From IMG/VR virus record IMGVR_UViG_3300030103_000168, positions 13,826 to 35,236 of that record: a stretch of DNA of 21,411 nt; one strand, given 5' to 3'. Positions 9,001 through 17,342 of this stretch are shown here, piece by piece. Within the stretch, counting starts at the first letter, position 1. Each line of letters opens with the position of its first letter. The stretch is from a virus. A program made the translations under genes and the position numbers. The notes beneath the pieces were generated by a model. That model ran no database searches. It saw nothing but the letters and a program-made list of their open reading frames with translations, and was not told where the DNA came from.

Positions 9001-11562
9001 CTTATCTTTACCTTTATTCTTTGTGTAAATAAAAGCCCCAGGGTCATTAAAAGCTGCGTCATCTACAAGTTTGCCGTCATAAAATAACGCATAGTTACCC
9101 TCTAAAGAACCTAACATAAAAGCAAGTCCATCTACAGCACTACCAAACTCATCTGGAGAAAAACTTTCTCCAAAACGCCTTGCAAGGATCCTGCCTTGGT
9201 TAACAAGAGTTGGCATATCTATTCCTACAGGCTTACTCATCTCAGGTGTTTCTATTGTAAACCTACTATTTCTTGCTCTTCTTTTTGCTAAGTTAACTGA
9301 TTTAGTTATATCTGCAGGACTAGGTTGAGTCACCCCTGGGGTATAACCCATGTTATATTTAATTAAATTAAATCCGCCTCTATCAGTATTTTCGTTAATT
9401 TTATAAAAAGCACCAGTTGAATCATTTACATTTTCTTTTACAAAAGCTTTTAGTAAACTTTCTGAATACCTTTTTTTATTTACATTTTCTTCAAACTCTC
9501 TCTCAAACTCTGTTGGAACTAAAGACTTAGCTTCTTCTACTAAAGCTTGGTCGTAAGTTATATCAGTAGAAGGTATAGCCCAAACTTGTGTACCTTTTTG
9601 TCTAGGGGTTATAGGGTCAAGAAAAGAACCTCTACCCTCTTCTACAGCAGTAGGCTCGCTAACATCAAATATATTTCCTAATTCTTCTTCCTCTGTTTGA
9701 AAGGATTCTTGCTGTTCATTTTCATCTAACCCCTCATCCTGCATAGCGTCCGTACGTTCTCGTATTACAGTGTCAAGTTCTTGAGAGTCAAAAGTGTGAC
9801 CGGGGTTTTTATTAATATATGCTTTAGCGGCTTCTTCTGCAGCAGGAATACCATCAGCTGTAGTAGACTGTTCCCAAACAGTGTTACCATCTTTATCTTT
9901 GACGGTTGTTGCATAAGCATCGCCTGCATCTCTTGAACGAGAATACCCAAGATTATCAGCTAACCACTGGTCTAAAATAGTTTTATCAAGGGTATTTGTA
10001 GTCATTACATTAGCAAAAGACTCCGCTTTTTGTTCATTAGTTGTATATAAAGTTCCTACTCCTGCTATTTCTACAACTTTCATATTCGGATATTTAGCTT
10101 GCATTTTAGCTTCAATTGATTCCATAGCTTCTTTACTTTGGTCTACAACCCAAACTAAATCTCTTTTTATAGTTGGGTTACCCATGTCAGCAAACTGTGC
10201 TTCTAAGTTTGTTGCACTTTCTGGTAAAACTTTTCCTGTTGCTCTTTCATAAGCTTTTTGTGCAGCTATAGCATGTCCTTGTTTCATCATGTCATAACTT
10301 TTACCAGCTACAGAAGATGGAGCACCTATGATACTACCCATTCCCATGCCGCCAAAGAACCCAGCAAATAAAGCATTAGCTCTATCTAAATTAGCCATAT
10401 CTTTCGTGTAGGCTTCGTCGATCCTAAATTTTTGTCGCACGGAAAGTTCTTCTTGCCCCGTTTCTGCTATGCCTTCTGCTACCGCAGTTGTTCCTAAAAC
10501 TTGTCCAAACCTGCTTCTTCTACTTTGTATATTTGCAGCATAATCTTTTTTAGTTACATCAACTAGTTCCCCATCTAAAGTATATTGTGCCCCACCTTTT
10601 GTTGTAGGGGGTGTACCGCCTTTAGGTTTTTTGTTGATGACTTTTCCTACAGATTTAACTACTGCTACTTCACTACCTAAACCTAAAGCAGCAAAACCAA
10701 GGCCTTGTAAACCAGAAGCAAAAACTTCGTCTCTACCAGTCATGCCTTGTTCTGCGTAATCTCCAAAAGCAATACCTTGTCCCATAATTTGTTCTTGTGA
10801 CCCAGCACCTCCTAACGCTCCTATTTTTGCTGCTCTTTTTTTAGACTCACTACGAATGTGTGCATAAAGATTATCAATCATTGTTTGTTCGTCTGGTGTT
10901 AAAGCTTTAAGTTTAACGGGGGTTTTTTTTGCTTTATTTGCTTCTATGGCTATATATTTGTTAACAACCTTTTGTATAGTTGCGCGGTCTCCTGCTTCTT
11001 TTGCTATGCTGGTAGGCAAAGCTCCTTTTGACGCTGCTTGTTTTGATAAAAATTTTATACCTAAAGACCTGCCCGCAGCGGTTGTAGCCCCTGCACCTGC
11101 TGCTGCAGCTACGCCACCAGTTCCTATTGCAGCACCAGTCATAGCTAGGCCAATACTTGCAACAGCAGAAGGTACAAATTGTCCTGTAGCTGAAATAGCT
11201 TGATTTATAAAACCTCCAAAAGTAGGTTCATCTAAGAACTCTTCAAAAGTTTCTGCGTTTGCTAGGTAAAAAGCACCTGCTGATTGAATTCTTTGAGCTT
11301 TATTTAAATGGTCTTGCATATCCTCTTCATTGCCCATAAAGGACGCAATTGAGGCATTGAAGTTTTCTATTTGCGCTTCAGTATTAGCAAGACCAGTTCT
11401 AACAGAAGCTTTAAATAATTTAATAGGGTCATCAACAATAGCAGCTTCAGGAACAGTAGGAGTAGCTAGAGTACCAGTCACCGTTCCAGAGGGTATACGG
11501 CTTTGAGGGGGTTGAGCTAAGCTACCTCTGACTCTATTTGTTTGTGATGTTCTTCTCGCCAT
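6085..11562 (-). CDS. Giant internal virion/ejection protein with HEXXH metalloprotease motif
   Basis: 1825 residues, by far the longest gene here. The ATG at 11562 overlaps the upstream gene by 29 bases, and the ribosome site is weak (GAAGA). Ala/Gly-rich hydrophobic stretches lie at about 123-165, 281-303 and 396-416, suited to membrane insertion, with an EGIAETGQEEL motif at about 363-373. Residues 1034-1043 read VVAHEIGHSF: a zincin HEXXH motif with zinc ligands H1037 and H1041 and catalytic E1038; E1086 in TEWMSDQ, 45 residues on, is a suitable third ligand. The C-terminal region has a PIWASDPRFALVWQLKSFFY block (about 1663-1682) and a hydrophobic helix (about 1707-1727), features I recall from the C-terminal domains of large polyvalent phage proteins. 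It occupies the place of T7 gp16 or P22 ejection proteins, but no transglycosylase motif is seen. Inferred role: packaged in the head and ejected, with a protease acting on envelope or virion proteins. Confidence 0.65.
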   Translation of the reverse strand: MARRTSQTNRVRGSLAQPPQSRIPSGTVTGTLATPTVPEAAIVDDPIKLFKASVRTGLANTEAQIENFNASIASFMGNEEDMQDHLNKAQRIQSAGAFYLANAETFEEFLDEPTFGGFINQAISATGQFVPSAVASIGLAMTGAAIGTGGVAAAAGAGATTAAGRSLGIKFLSKQAASKGALPTSIAKEAGDRATIQKVVNKYIAIEANKAKKTPVKLKALTPDEQTMIDNLYAHIRSESKKRAAKIGALGGAGSQEQIMGQGIAFGDYAEQGMTGRDEVFASGLQGLGFAALGLGSEVAVVKSVGKVINKKPKGGTPPTTKGGAQYTLDGELVDVTKKDYAANIQSRRSRFGQVLGTTAVAEGIAETGQEELSVRQKFRIDEAYTKDMANLDRANALFAGFFGGMGMGSIIGAPSSVAGKSYDMMKQGHAIAAQKAYERATGKVLPESATNLEAQFADMGNPTIKRDLVWVVDQSKEAMESIEAKMQAKYPNMKVVEIAGVGTLYTTNEQKAESFANVMTTNTLDKTILDQWLADNLGYSRSRDAGDAYATTVKDKDGNTVWEQSTTADGIPAAEEAAKAYINKNPGHTFDSQELDTVIRERTDAMQDEGLDENEQQESFQTEEEELGNIFDVSEPTAVEEGRGSFLDPITPRQKGTQVWAIPSTDITYDQALVEEAKSLVPTEFEREFEENVNKKRYSESLLKAFVKENVNDSTGAFYKINENTDRGGFNLIKYNMGYTPGVTQPSPADITKSVNLAKRRARNSRFTIETPEMSKPVGIDMPTLVNQGRILARRFGESFSPDEFGSAVDGLAFMLGSLEGNYALFYDGKLVDDAAFNDPGAFIYTKNKGKDKFTLNDLQRGRASSVNVKEGANEVGFDNLDIEQVAEEKEGGKEPTPDERIENEFNRRLFKNPYAKGSSTKTGGPKPGVSFTSVVEQHLDATFLKDFQRIANTKLGLKKAYKVFSTTEDITLESLEGDADLLNRVQNGLRRLAPDSGESTRGLNIEGANFDVLLVQTREGFNKAEQGARAFVVAHEIGHSFVREQLENSLNIPKLRQGLLDAFNQDREGNDTAQYTNDEQGFTEWMSDQVASFLLDETKKAQNQTDSFFKRLAGKIQAFVKEFSGFATRRYGVSPAFADYVVELKRINTDPGHFMTKYLASAEIQQTVEKIGKEIPLGDPKAPQKIQQTVNRLKETGETGAALGVGEFIKMVLLAKDDLLRGYGKGGKALAQMFRGQPQTTEAIGLLTATTTIARAKMTQIQDILGVRKSGEMTQEKMDILLQAEDNTIPTEQLGPQAARIREWLTEHYDSLGLEKIGIGKLSNFFPRSLLIEEVAGNPEKKQELVNLLMEFNDGLSEQEANEAVEATLADISNEIEIDSDGAKYNIGLLKSRAALYKNVPTKRLRDAGLLEDPHRALQKYIDNTVKRTELNKRGGPERIAELLSQIENPKQRELAEQAVMAMLGKITPISSGMFRGANQIGLAFNVVTLLTFATFASFPDLAGPILRSKDFGALRTAASTIFNMIKDPNEAATLAKDIGVVGIDAMMETFVGAGELEYTSENTKKFTNKFFRGIGLEQFTKFTRVFAAGMGKAFLLDNAKKAAAGNQRSIRYLKELGLTAEEVNNWAGGNINEAGNEKIKLALARFVDESIVRPNAAERPIWASDPRFALVWQLKSFFYAYGKTIVGGSINEMQARYTEAGLKGAAVPLFLGAATLLPLTMLGFDLRERFKVGLAWVLPGVSPEDKNYRRSRSMDWGEYSTEIIDRSGVLGPFTLALPLFMEDKRYGDPMWVGPLGPTVEKGYDLITGNLRVKDITPFYSSL

Positions 11563-13990
11563 TTTTATCTTCGTATATAAAAGCTTCTAATAAGTTACGA
11601 GCGTATGAACCTTCTTGACCAAAGCCGTTTGTTAACCCTCCTAAATCAATACTGCCATCTAGTTGAGCCCCTTGTGCATTTACATAGTATATTTGATCTA
11701 TTTGACCATTAGGAAAAGTAGTATATCTAACTCTATCAAGTATCTGTCCTAAATCAGGAGACTCTCCGCTACGGAAAAGAACATCTTTAAACCAATCTTT
11801 TAAGTCTTCTGACCCATTTGCTTCCACAAGATTTTGAAATAATATGCCTGCAATACCTTTAGCAGCTTCGTACCCACCTGGGCTTCCAGCACTAATAGTA
11901 ACTATGCCGTCTTTGGTACGTGCAAATTTAGGAGAGTTTGGATTAGCTTTGGTATCATTTAAAAACCCTAAAATTCTAGGTGTAACTTGCCTATCAAAGA
12001 TAGTGTTTGCATCTTGAAGTTCACCTTTATCATCCATTGGATAAAGTAAATCTATAATGCTAGTATAGTTTTCTCTAATCTCGTCATCAATCTCACGAAA
12101 TGCTTTTTGCATGTCAGATTTAAATTTCTGAGCATTCATAGCAAATGTATCTGCTGCTCTTGATTTATCACCATAAGCGTCAAAAATAATCATGTTTCTT
12201 TGTAAAGTAGTTCCATAATCAGGAACATTACCCATCCTATCTACACTAGTATTGCCTGCCATAACATTAGCCATAGTAAAAGCATCTATGTTAAAAGCTG
12301 ATGAAGAACCAAATGGAATCCTTTCAACATCATCAACAGAATTAACATCAAATTTAGTAATAATATCTTTTACTTTTTTTACTAAGTCTCCATCCTTGCC
12401 CATTTTTTCTAAGCTAGCTTGGTTAGTTGTAAACCAATTAGTAAACTCTTCGTCACTAGCATCTGCTTCTGGTAAAGGCGTAAAGGTGTGGGTTTCTACG
12501 TCAGATGTAACTTTTACTTCTGTTTGTGGTAGTCCTGTATTAAGCCCTTCTTTTTGTTTAAGTAGGTTATCTTTTTCTGTTTGAAGTTCTTGTAGTGCGT
12601 TTTGGCTGTACCCAGCTTTTAAAGTATCGTTATTTAATATGTTATCTATCTCACTAATTCTAGTATCTATAGGGCCTGTTTGTTTTTGTATGTTTCTTCG
12701 TTTGTTTTCACTTGAAGCACCTATTGCTTTTTCGGCAACTTCTAATCCTTCTTTAATTTTAGCTTGTGCGTTTTGTTTTTTATTTGCAAGAGTTTCATCA
12801 TATTCACTTATAGTTTGATATCGTTTAACACCAGAAACACCACTAGCCCCTACAAAAACCCTAAGTTCTCCATCCTTTACTGAGTATTTTTTCCCAGGAG
12901 CCATAGGACCAGAAGCTGCACCAATGCTGTTAGGGTTTTCAAGAAATTGTTGTTTTATGTTTTCAAACTCTGCTATTTCTTGGTTTGCTTGATTAAGTTT
13001 ATTACTATTAATAGTTATTTCTCTTCTTGCTGAGTCTAATTGACCTTGTTTTACGACAACCCTGCCTTCTGTTCTATCGTTGAGGGGTCTTTTACTAACC
13101 CCAGATTGAGCAGCCTTAAATAAAGTATCTATTTCATTTTTCCCTAAAGAAACTTCTCCTGCTTTTGCAGTTTCAAGAATATCTATAGCATCAGAATTAG
13201 AGCCGTCTGCAAGTCTTAAATTACTTTTATCTGTAGTTGCAGGTGGTGTATCTGTAGACGGTGTTGTAGTTGTTGAGGCTCCTTGCACTTTATTTAAACC
13301 TAACTCTGTATTATCTACAGCACTTTTATCAACAGAAGGACTTATTAAACCTTGTATTTCTAAAATAGCTTGTTGTTTCTGTTCCATAGATAATTCAGGG
13401 TCATTGTCAATTTGATCTATTTGCCCCGCATATTCATCCATTAAATTGCCAGCAGAAACAGCTTCCCCTCTATTTTTTTTCACTCTTGAGTCTACTACTC
13501 TGTAATTAGTAGTCATAAAGTCTTTAAAATCACCTTTACTTAGTTTTACTACATAATCATTATCATCTTCACTGGAAAACCAAGTTTTTGGTGCAAATTT
13601 TTTATCTGGTCTCTGCATAATTAAACTAACAGTACCATCTTCGTTTTCTATAAAATCAGCTACTTTACCCTGTGCAGTCTCTCCACTTTCTGTTTTAAAC
13701 TGGCCTATAGATTTTGTTGCATTTGCAACCATAATTGCTTGGGGTTTATTTTTTTGAAATAAATCTTGAAACCCTGAATCTACTTTTGTACCATCGTCGT
13801 TAGTAGTTTGAAGAAAGTCTCCTCTAGCATCTATAATGTTATTAGACTGTAAATAATTAACGAGTTCTGTTTCGTCTCTTAAATTAGTCATACGTTGATC
13901 TTCTCTCAACGCTAACCTTTGTCTTTGTTCGCTATAAGTAGGACCAAGCGCCTGGCCTACCCTACCTAATAATCCTACTCTTTCTACCAT
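11534..13990 (-). CDS. Large internal virion protein (ejection-type), coiled-coil rich
   Basis: 818 residues, ATG start one base after the preceding stop; no convincing ribosome site, so coupling to the upstream gene is likely. The N-terminus (MVERVGLLGRVGQALGPTYS) is followed by a mixed region, a Thr/Pro/Asp linker around 235-258 (STTTTPSTDTPPATT), and helical segments rich in Gln, Glu and Lys with heptad-like spacing (about 310-355 and 405-490). The C-terminal third is a soluble mixed domain with ILFQNLVEANG and RYTTFPNGQIDQIYYVNAQG. I do not recognise a catalytic motif. Size and position, between two small Ala/Gln-rich proteins and the giant protein, match the T7 gp15 / P22 gp20 slot of the ejection complex. 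The assignment rests on gene order and composition, not on sequence similarity that I can name. Confidence 0.5.
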   Translation of the reverse strand: MVERVGLLGRVGQALGPTYSEQRQRLALREDQRMTNLRDETELVNYLQSNNIIDARGDFLQTTNDDGTKVDSGFQDLFQKNKPQAIMVANATKSIGQFKTESGETAQGKVADFIENEDGTVSLIMQRPDKKFAPKTWFSSEDDNDYVVKLSKGDFKDFMTTNYRVVDSRVKKNRGEAVSAGNLMDEYAGQIDQIDNDPELSMEQKQQAILEIQGLISPSVDKSAVDNTELGLNKVQGASTTTTPSTDTPPATTDKSNLRLADGSNSDAIDILETAKAGEVSLGKNEIDTLFKAAQSGVSKRPLNDRTEGRVVVKQGQLDSARREITINSNKLNQANQEIAEFENIKQQFLENPNSIGAASGPMAPGKKYSVKDGELRVFVGASGVSGVKRYQTISEYDETLANKKQNAQAKIKEGLEVAEKAIGASSENKRRNIQKQTGPIDTRISEIDNILNNDTLKAGYSQNALQELQTEKDNLLKQKEGLNTGLPQTEVKVTSDVETHTFTPLPEADASDEEFTNWFTTNQASLEKMGKDGDLVKKVKDIITKFDVNSVDDVERIPFGSSSAFNIDAFTMANVMAGNTSVDRMGNVPDYGTTLQRNMIIFDAYGDKSRAADTFAMNAQKFKSDMQKAFREIDDEIRENYTSIIDLLYPMDDKGELQDANTIFDRQVTPRILGFLNDTKANPNSPKFARTKDGIVTISAGSPGGYEAAKGIAGILFQNLVEANGSEDLKDWFKDVLFRSGESPDLGQILDRVRYTTFPNGQIDQIYYVNAQGAQLDGSIDLGGLTNGFGQEGSYARNLLEAFIYEDKNGEKNITNK

Positions 13991-13991
13991 G

Positions 13992-14546
13992 TTATATACT
14001 AAAAATAGCCCCCAATATTGAGCCTCCTAAACCAACCATATTACTGTGGTGTTGCGCTTTTGCATTTTTGTAAGCTGCTGCTCTTTGCGCCGCCATACCC
14101 GAAGCATCACCTAAACCACTTAAAGAACTTTGGTTAACGCCTTGCCCAATACCTATAAGCTCATTTAAAGTTGCATTATTAATTTCTCTTTGTTGAATTC
14201 TAGCGTTATTTAAAGAATTAGTAAGTCCTAGTTGCCCACCTAACTGCAAATTTCTTTGTTGTTGTTGTCTTTGGGCATTTGACAAACCAGCTCCACCATA
14301 TCTCTCTATGTTTCGTTGTTGTATCTGTTGAGCTATTTGATTTTGCCTAACTTGATCTTCTCTAGCTTTATCCATTAAAGAAGTATCATCTGTAGCTTTT
14401 AATAACTTTTCTTCAAAGTCTCTAAAGTTATCAATAAAATCCATATAGTCTTGTCGAGTTATTTGAGCAAAAGTATCTTCCGGATTTGTAACCGAAGGTA
14501 ACGTGCTTACGTAATCTGTACCCCTATGTCCTCTAATATGTGGCAT
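13992..14546 (-). CDS. Gln/Asn-rich small internal virion protein
   Basis: 184 residues, ATG start overlapping the previous stop by one base (TAATG) and preceded by a strong GGAGG about 8 bases upstream. The N-terminal half is soluble and charged (RQDYMDFIDNFRDFEEKLLK); the middle is a Gln/Asn/Arg-rich helix with runs of glutamine (NAQRQQQQRNLQLGGQ) and the end is a short hydrophobic glycine-rich tail, SNMVGLGGSILGAIFSI. Such a glycine-rich hydrophobic end on a small helical protein is typical of the T7 gp14 type of internal core protein, which inserts into the outer membrane after ejection. Its neighbours are other ejection-type genes. The family is not firmly recognised and the function is inferred from position and composition. 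Confidence 0.45.
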   Translation of the reverse strand: MPHIRGHRGTDYVSTLPSVTNPEDTFAQITRQDYMDFIDNFRDFEEKLLKATDDTSLMDKAREDQVRQNQIAQQIQQRNIERYGGAGLSNAQRQQQQRNLQLGGQLGLTNSLNNARIQQREINNATLNELIGIGQGVNQSSLSGLGDASGMAAQRAAAYKNAKAQHHSNMVGLGGSILGAIFSI

Positions 14547-15148
14547 TAGAAACCTCCACTATTTGAATAATTATTATCTACTGCTGCTGGTGTATCATCT
14601 GCTGAGCCGCCAAAAAAACTGTTTGCTCCAAAAAACCCACCATCGTTTTGTTTATCTCTCGCTATAAAACCAGAAGCTAAGTTTGTACCTACTTTGAAAT
14701 TAGCATTTCTTCTTGCTTGTTTAGCTTTAGCAAACTGTAACTGTTTTGTAGATTCTATCCTTGCGGCTTTTGATAGACCGGACTGCGCATCCGCGGCCAT
14801 ACCTCTAGCATTTTTAAGAACATTTATTTGATCCCCTCTTTGGGCTGTTAAACCTTGCGCTCTAGCTTGTAGTTGTTGCGCTCCAGCTGCTGAAGCTAAA
14901 TCTGCTGCTGCATCTACAGATTGAGCAGCTTTTATACTAGGCCTACCACTCAAAGCTTGCATAGTATCAGCTTGAGCCCTACCAGCTGCTACTCCAGAAT
15001 AGTCTTCTGTCATAGACCTATCCCTAAGTTCTGTTAACTTAGGTAAATATTTTTCTCGAAAATAGTTTTTTTCAGCTAAAGATACAGAAGCGAGAGCTTT
15101 TTCTTGCTCGCTTGCTTTAAAGTCTGAACTTTTTGGTTTACTACTCAT
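14546..15148 (-). CDS. Ala/Gln-rich internal virion protein
   Basis: 200 residues. The ATG at 15148 overlaps the upstream stop by four bases (ATGA), with AGGAAAG upstream. The protein is helical and rich in Ala, Gln, Arg and Ser: an N-terminal EKNYFREKYLPKLTELRDRS segment, a central alanine-rich helix (VDAAADLASAAGAQQLQARA) and a C-terminal Gly/Phe/Asn-rich tail. Small alanine-rich proteins of this sort in this place are usually ejection or core proteins of short-tailed phages (compare P22 gp7 and T7 gp14). The N-terminal Y-F-[RK]-x-x-[YF]-x-P motif is one I have seen in proteins of similar position in other phages, but I cannot name the family. No membrane helix, no enzyme motif. Confidence 0.5.
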   Translation of the reverse strand: MSSKPKSSDFKASEQEKALASVSLAEKNYFREKYLPKLTELRDRSMTEDYSGVAAGRAQADTMQALSGRPSIKAAQSVDAAADLASAAGAQQLQARAQGLTAQRGDQINVLKNARGMAADAQSGLSKAARIESTKQLQFAKAKQARRNANFKVGTNLASGFIARDKQNDGGFFGANSFFGGSADDTPAAVDNNYSNSGGF

Positions 15149-15579
15149 TTAACTTCTTTCCTATATATTCGTGTATCTAACGCCCAGCCAATTGTTTTAG
15201 TGTACGACTCCATTTCTGGCACTCGTGATCTCGCTTCGAGATACTTACAACCTACTTCTTTTGCTAGGTTATTAAACCACTCATCGTGAGCTAACCAATT
15301 GTGCCCACCTTTTTCATAAGTATACGCTATCCATAGCAGTAATGTCTTGTCTTTTGTAAACTGGTCGGTTTCTACAGTCAGTATCAAAAAACCTACAGGA
15401 GAGGTGTAAAGGAAAGCTCTTTCGTTTACGCACTCACTGTAAACATCTTCGGGAATATAGGTAAGATGCGGATTTTCTTTTAAAATATCAAGTATGCCTG
15501 TTTTTATAACGTTCCAACACTTTCTTATGTCAGTATAAACGGGTTCCTCAATAGTCGATTTCCTTTCCGTACCTTCCAT
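15145..15579 (-). CDS. GNAT-fold-like virion-associated protein
   Basis: 144 residues. Its start lies inside the end of the upstream gene (32-base overlap), but the AAGGAG five bases before the ATG at 15579 supports it. Predicted layout: N-terminal helices (DIRKCWNVIKTGILDILKEN), a central strand pair VGFLILTVETDQ and KTLLLWIAYTYEKGGHNW, a helix (EWFNNLAKEVGCKYLEARS) and a final strand with TIGWALDTRIYRKEV. This order and the ending (G-C-x-x-[LI]-E ... hydrophobic-G-[WF]) resemble GNAT-type proteins encoded beside the internal core genes of T7-like phages (T7 gp13 position). No clear acetyl-CoA pyrophosphate loop (R/Q-x-x-G-x-G/A) is visible, so it may be structural rather than an acetyltransferase. 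Confidence 0.5.
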   Translation of the reverse strand: MEGTERKSTIEEPVYTDIRKCWNVIKTGILDILKENPHLTYIPEDVYSECVNERAFLYTSPVGFLILTVETDQFTKDKTLLLWIAYTYEKGGHNWLAHDEWFNNLAKEVGCKYLEARSRVPEMESYTKTIGWALDTRIYRKEVK

Positions 15580-16222
15580 ACCGTCTCCTTGGCATTCCTA
15601 TTCCCTTGTACTTAACAGTTCTTTTTACCCCAAGATCTCCGCCTCGGGCCCTTAATTCTGCTTGTTTCGTTTCGATATTAAATTGAAATGAATATTCTTG
15701 TGACGCGCCAATATCTGTCCACTCTTTGTTTGGCATACGTAATAATCTGTATAAAGTTCCATATATAATTGCATCTCTATATTGATTAGATATTGTAGTA
15801 TCTATGTTATTGCTAGTTCTAGTAGGTTTTAAAGCAACACTAGCTATAACTTGCTTAGCCCCACTTGGAACAGGCACTATCCAAAAAGTAGTCGGGGTTT
15901 TCTGTAAATACACATGAGGTTGGCCTGTTTTATCTCTCCAATCTGGATAATTTAACTCTAAGCTACGTGGGCTTATAGGATCCATATCATTACCATCGTG
16001 CGTCATTAATAACACTTGATGAACTTCAGTCCCTACTGGTATGTCAAAATCATATTCATAGACCCCTGAAATAGTATTAAAAGGATCCATATCTAAAATA
16101 TAAGCTTTTGACCTTTCACAAAATTCTATAGTTGCAGCTCTTAAATGTTGTTCTACCAAAGAATCTGGACACATAGGAACATAAGGTAATATTTCTTTAA
16201 CTAAAGAAGAGAAAGAAGCCAT
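15548..16222 (-). CDS. Head-tail adaptor-like protein 2
   Basis: 224 residues, ATG start two bases after the stop of the previous gene, with a strong GGGAGGT about 8 bases upstream. The N-terminus reads FSSLVKEILPYVPMCPDSLV followed by a helix with a conserved-looking ATIEFCERSKAYILDMDPF, then a beta-rich middle (TFWIVPVPSGAKQVIASVAL), a helix around NQYRDAIIYGTLYRLLRMPN and a basic, Arg/Tyr-rich end (MPRRRYGRYGKEIDY). The general plan (N-terminal helices, beta middle, late helix) is parallel to the gene just before it, suggesting two related connector components. The probable role is assembly onto the portal ring as part of the head-tail connector or tail tube. The family is not certain. Confidence 0.55.
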   Translation of the reverse strand: MASFSSLVKEILPYVPMCPDSLVEQHLRAATIEFCERSKAYILDMDPFNTISGVYEYDFDIPVGTEVHQVLLMTHDGNDMDPISPRSLELNYPDWRDKTGQPHVYLQKTPTTFWIVPVPSGAKQVIASVALKPTRTSNNIDTTISNQYRDAIIYGTLYRLLRMPNKEWTDIGASQEYSFQFNIETKQAELRARGGDLGVKRTVKYKGIGMPRRRYGRYGKEIDY

Positions 16223-16224
16223 TC

Positions 16225-16938
16225 TTAATTACCTCCCATAGAAGCTGCAGTTGTAGTAGTTACAGGATCAATATTTGGGTCTAAAAGGCTCTGAGCTTGT
16301 CCACCTTGGCCCAAACTAGCAGTAAAAAGTTGATAATGACTACCTGCTCTTTGCGCATTTGACGCATATTCTGCGTCTTTCATATATGCTTTATACAAAA
16401 CAAAATCCACAATAGCATTTCCATAAATATCATCAACGTAAATTGTAGAAGAAGTGCCACTTAAGTCTGTAGGTGTTCTAGAAAAAACAATCTCTACGTA
16501 CGCATTACCAGATACCCCTGGATACACGTAATACTTTCTTGGGTCATCTTCATCAAAAATATAATTTTTGACAACAGTACCATGCGCAGAGTGCCCTGTT
16601 ACAGTGGGATCATGCCAGTCAGGGTCTTGCGCATTTAAAATATCAGAACTTACTAATCGAATGGCTCTTTTACCTGTAGCACTGCTTCCAGTTGCTGACA
16701 TGTTACGAACTACTTTTATTAGTCGTAGACCAACATCCGGTATAGTTTGTTCTGTTCCAGTAGCTAATTGAACATTAGCATGGTCTGCAGATGCTTCAGG
16801 TCTAAGGTTTACAATTTCCCTTTGAGCATCATTAATATACCTAAGTAATTCTGCTTCTGACCACCTAACACTCGTAGTATCTTGTAAGGTATCTTGCACC
16901 CTTGTAATTATATTAGCGCCTGTAAGTGTACCTGCCAT
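16225..16938 (-). CDS. Head-tail adaptor protein (DUF6682-like)
   Basis: 237 residues, ATG start 12 bases after the preceding stop, with a weak CAGAGTAA site. The N-terminus carries the hallmark I associate with the DUF6682 adaptor family in phages that have an N4-gp56-type capsid protein: RVQDTLQDTTSVRWSEAELL followed by RYINDAQREIVNLRPEA. A beta-rich centre (KYYVYPGVSGNAYVEIVFSR) and a helix with DDIYGNAIVDFVLYKAYMKD precede a glycine/threonine-rich tail. It should sit under the portal as a connector ring component. It follows the capsid-associated acidic gene and precedes a second adaptor-like gene, the usual order in this type of module. Confidence 0.75.
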   Translation of the reverse strand: MAGTLTGANIITRVQDTLQDTTSVRWSEAELLRYINDAQREIVNLRPEASADHANVQLATGTEQTIPDVGLRLIKVVRNMSATGSSATGKRAIRLVSSDILNAQDPDWHDPTVTGHSAHGTVVKNYIFDEDDPRKYYVYPGVSGNAYVEIVFSRTPTDLSGTSSTIYVDDIYGNAIVDFVLYKAYMKDAEYASNAQRAGSHYQLFTASLGQGGQAQSLLDPNIDPVTTTTAASMGGN

Positions 16939-16950
16939 AAGTTACTCTGA

Positions 16951-17331
16951 TTACTGTGCAGCTTTTATTTCTTCAATCAAAGTAGCTTTCTTTTTTCTTC
17001 TATCTAATTCAATGCCTAAACTACGACCATGTGCTTCTAATTCTATTTTAGTCATACCTTCTAAGCTAACTGAATGCTGTTCTACTACTGGCTCTTCGAT
17101 TGTTTCTTGTTCTACTGGAACTTCTTCAGCCGCTCCACCAGAATCTTCGTCTGTCACTGGAGGTTCTTCCACAACAGGTGTTGGCATTTCGCCTTCATAT
17201 TGTGTACATCCCTCTTGTAAGCAAAGCAACCCAAGTTCATTTGAAACTTCTTTTGGTACTCCTGCTTTTAAAGAAATACTTGCGCCCCAAGTTGAAGCTA
17301 TATATTTATCATCACTAGAAATTATTATCAT
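16951..17331 (-). CDS. Acidic capsid-associated protein with C-terminal HeH/SAP-like motif
   Basis: 126 residues, ATG start with AAGGAG 7 bases upstream, in the short gap directly after the terminator that follows the capsid gene. Residues 1-45 form a small beta domain (SDDKYIASTWGASISLKAGV) with two cysteines (37, 42). Residues 46-87 are a Glu/Pro/Val linker without predicted structure. Residues 92-126 (MTKIELEAHGRSLGIELDRR, then a lysine run and LIEEIKAA) match the small helix-extended-helix / SAP-like motif seen at the C-terminus of several phage head proteins, often nucleic-acid binding. Position between capsid and adaptor genes suggests a head completion or decoration role. The exact role is not known to me. 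Confidence 0.5.
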   Translation of the reverse strand: MIIISSDDKYIASTWGASISLKAGVPKEVSNELGLLCLQEGCTQYEGEMPTPVVEEPPVTDEDSGGAAEEVPVEQETIEEPVVEQHSVSLEGMTKIELEAHGRSLGIELDRRKKKATLIEEIKAAQ

Positions 17332-17342
17332 TTGTTACTCCT

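Noticed and set aside
9765-9950. Minus-strand frame of 61 codons inside the giant gene
   Set aside because: Out-of-frame shadow of the 1825-residue gene without a ribosome site or family signal.
10946-11203. Plus-strand open frames antisense to the giant, fibre and connector genes (for example this one and those near 3996-4355, 6761-7120, 12252-12584)
   Set aside because: All lie opposite long, family-recognisable minus-strand genes, lack ribosome sites and have translated composition typical of antisense frames.
6085-11562. Virion RNA polymerase, as in N4, because the capsid protein is of N4 type and the gene is giant
   Set aside because: No T7-like polymerase motifs seen; the protein has hydrophobic segments and a zincin motif instead, and is about half the length of N4 gp50.
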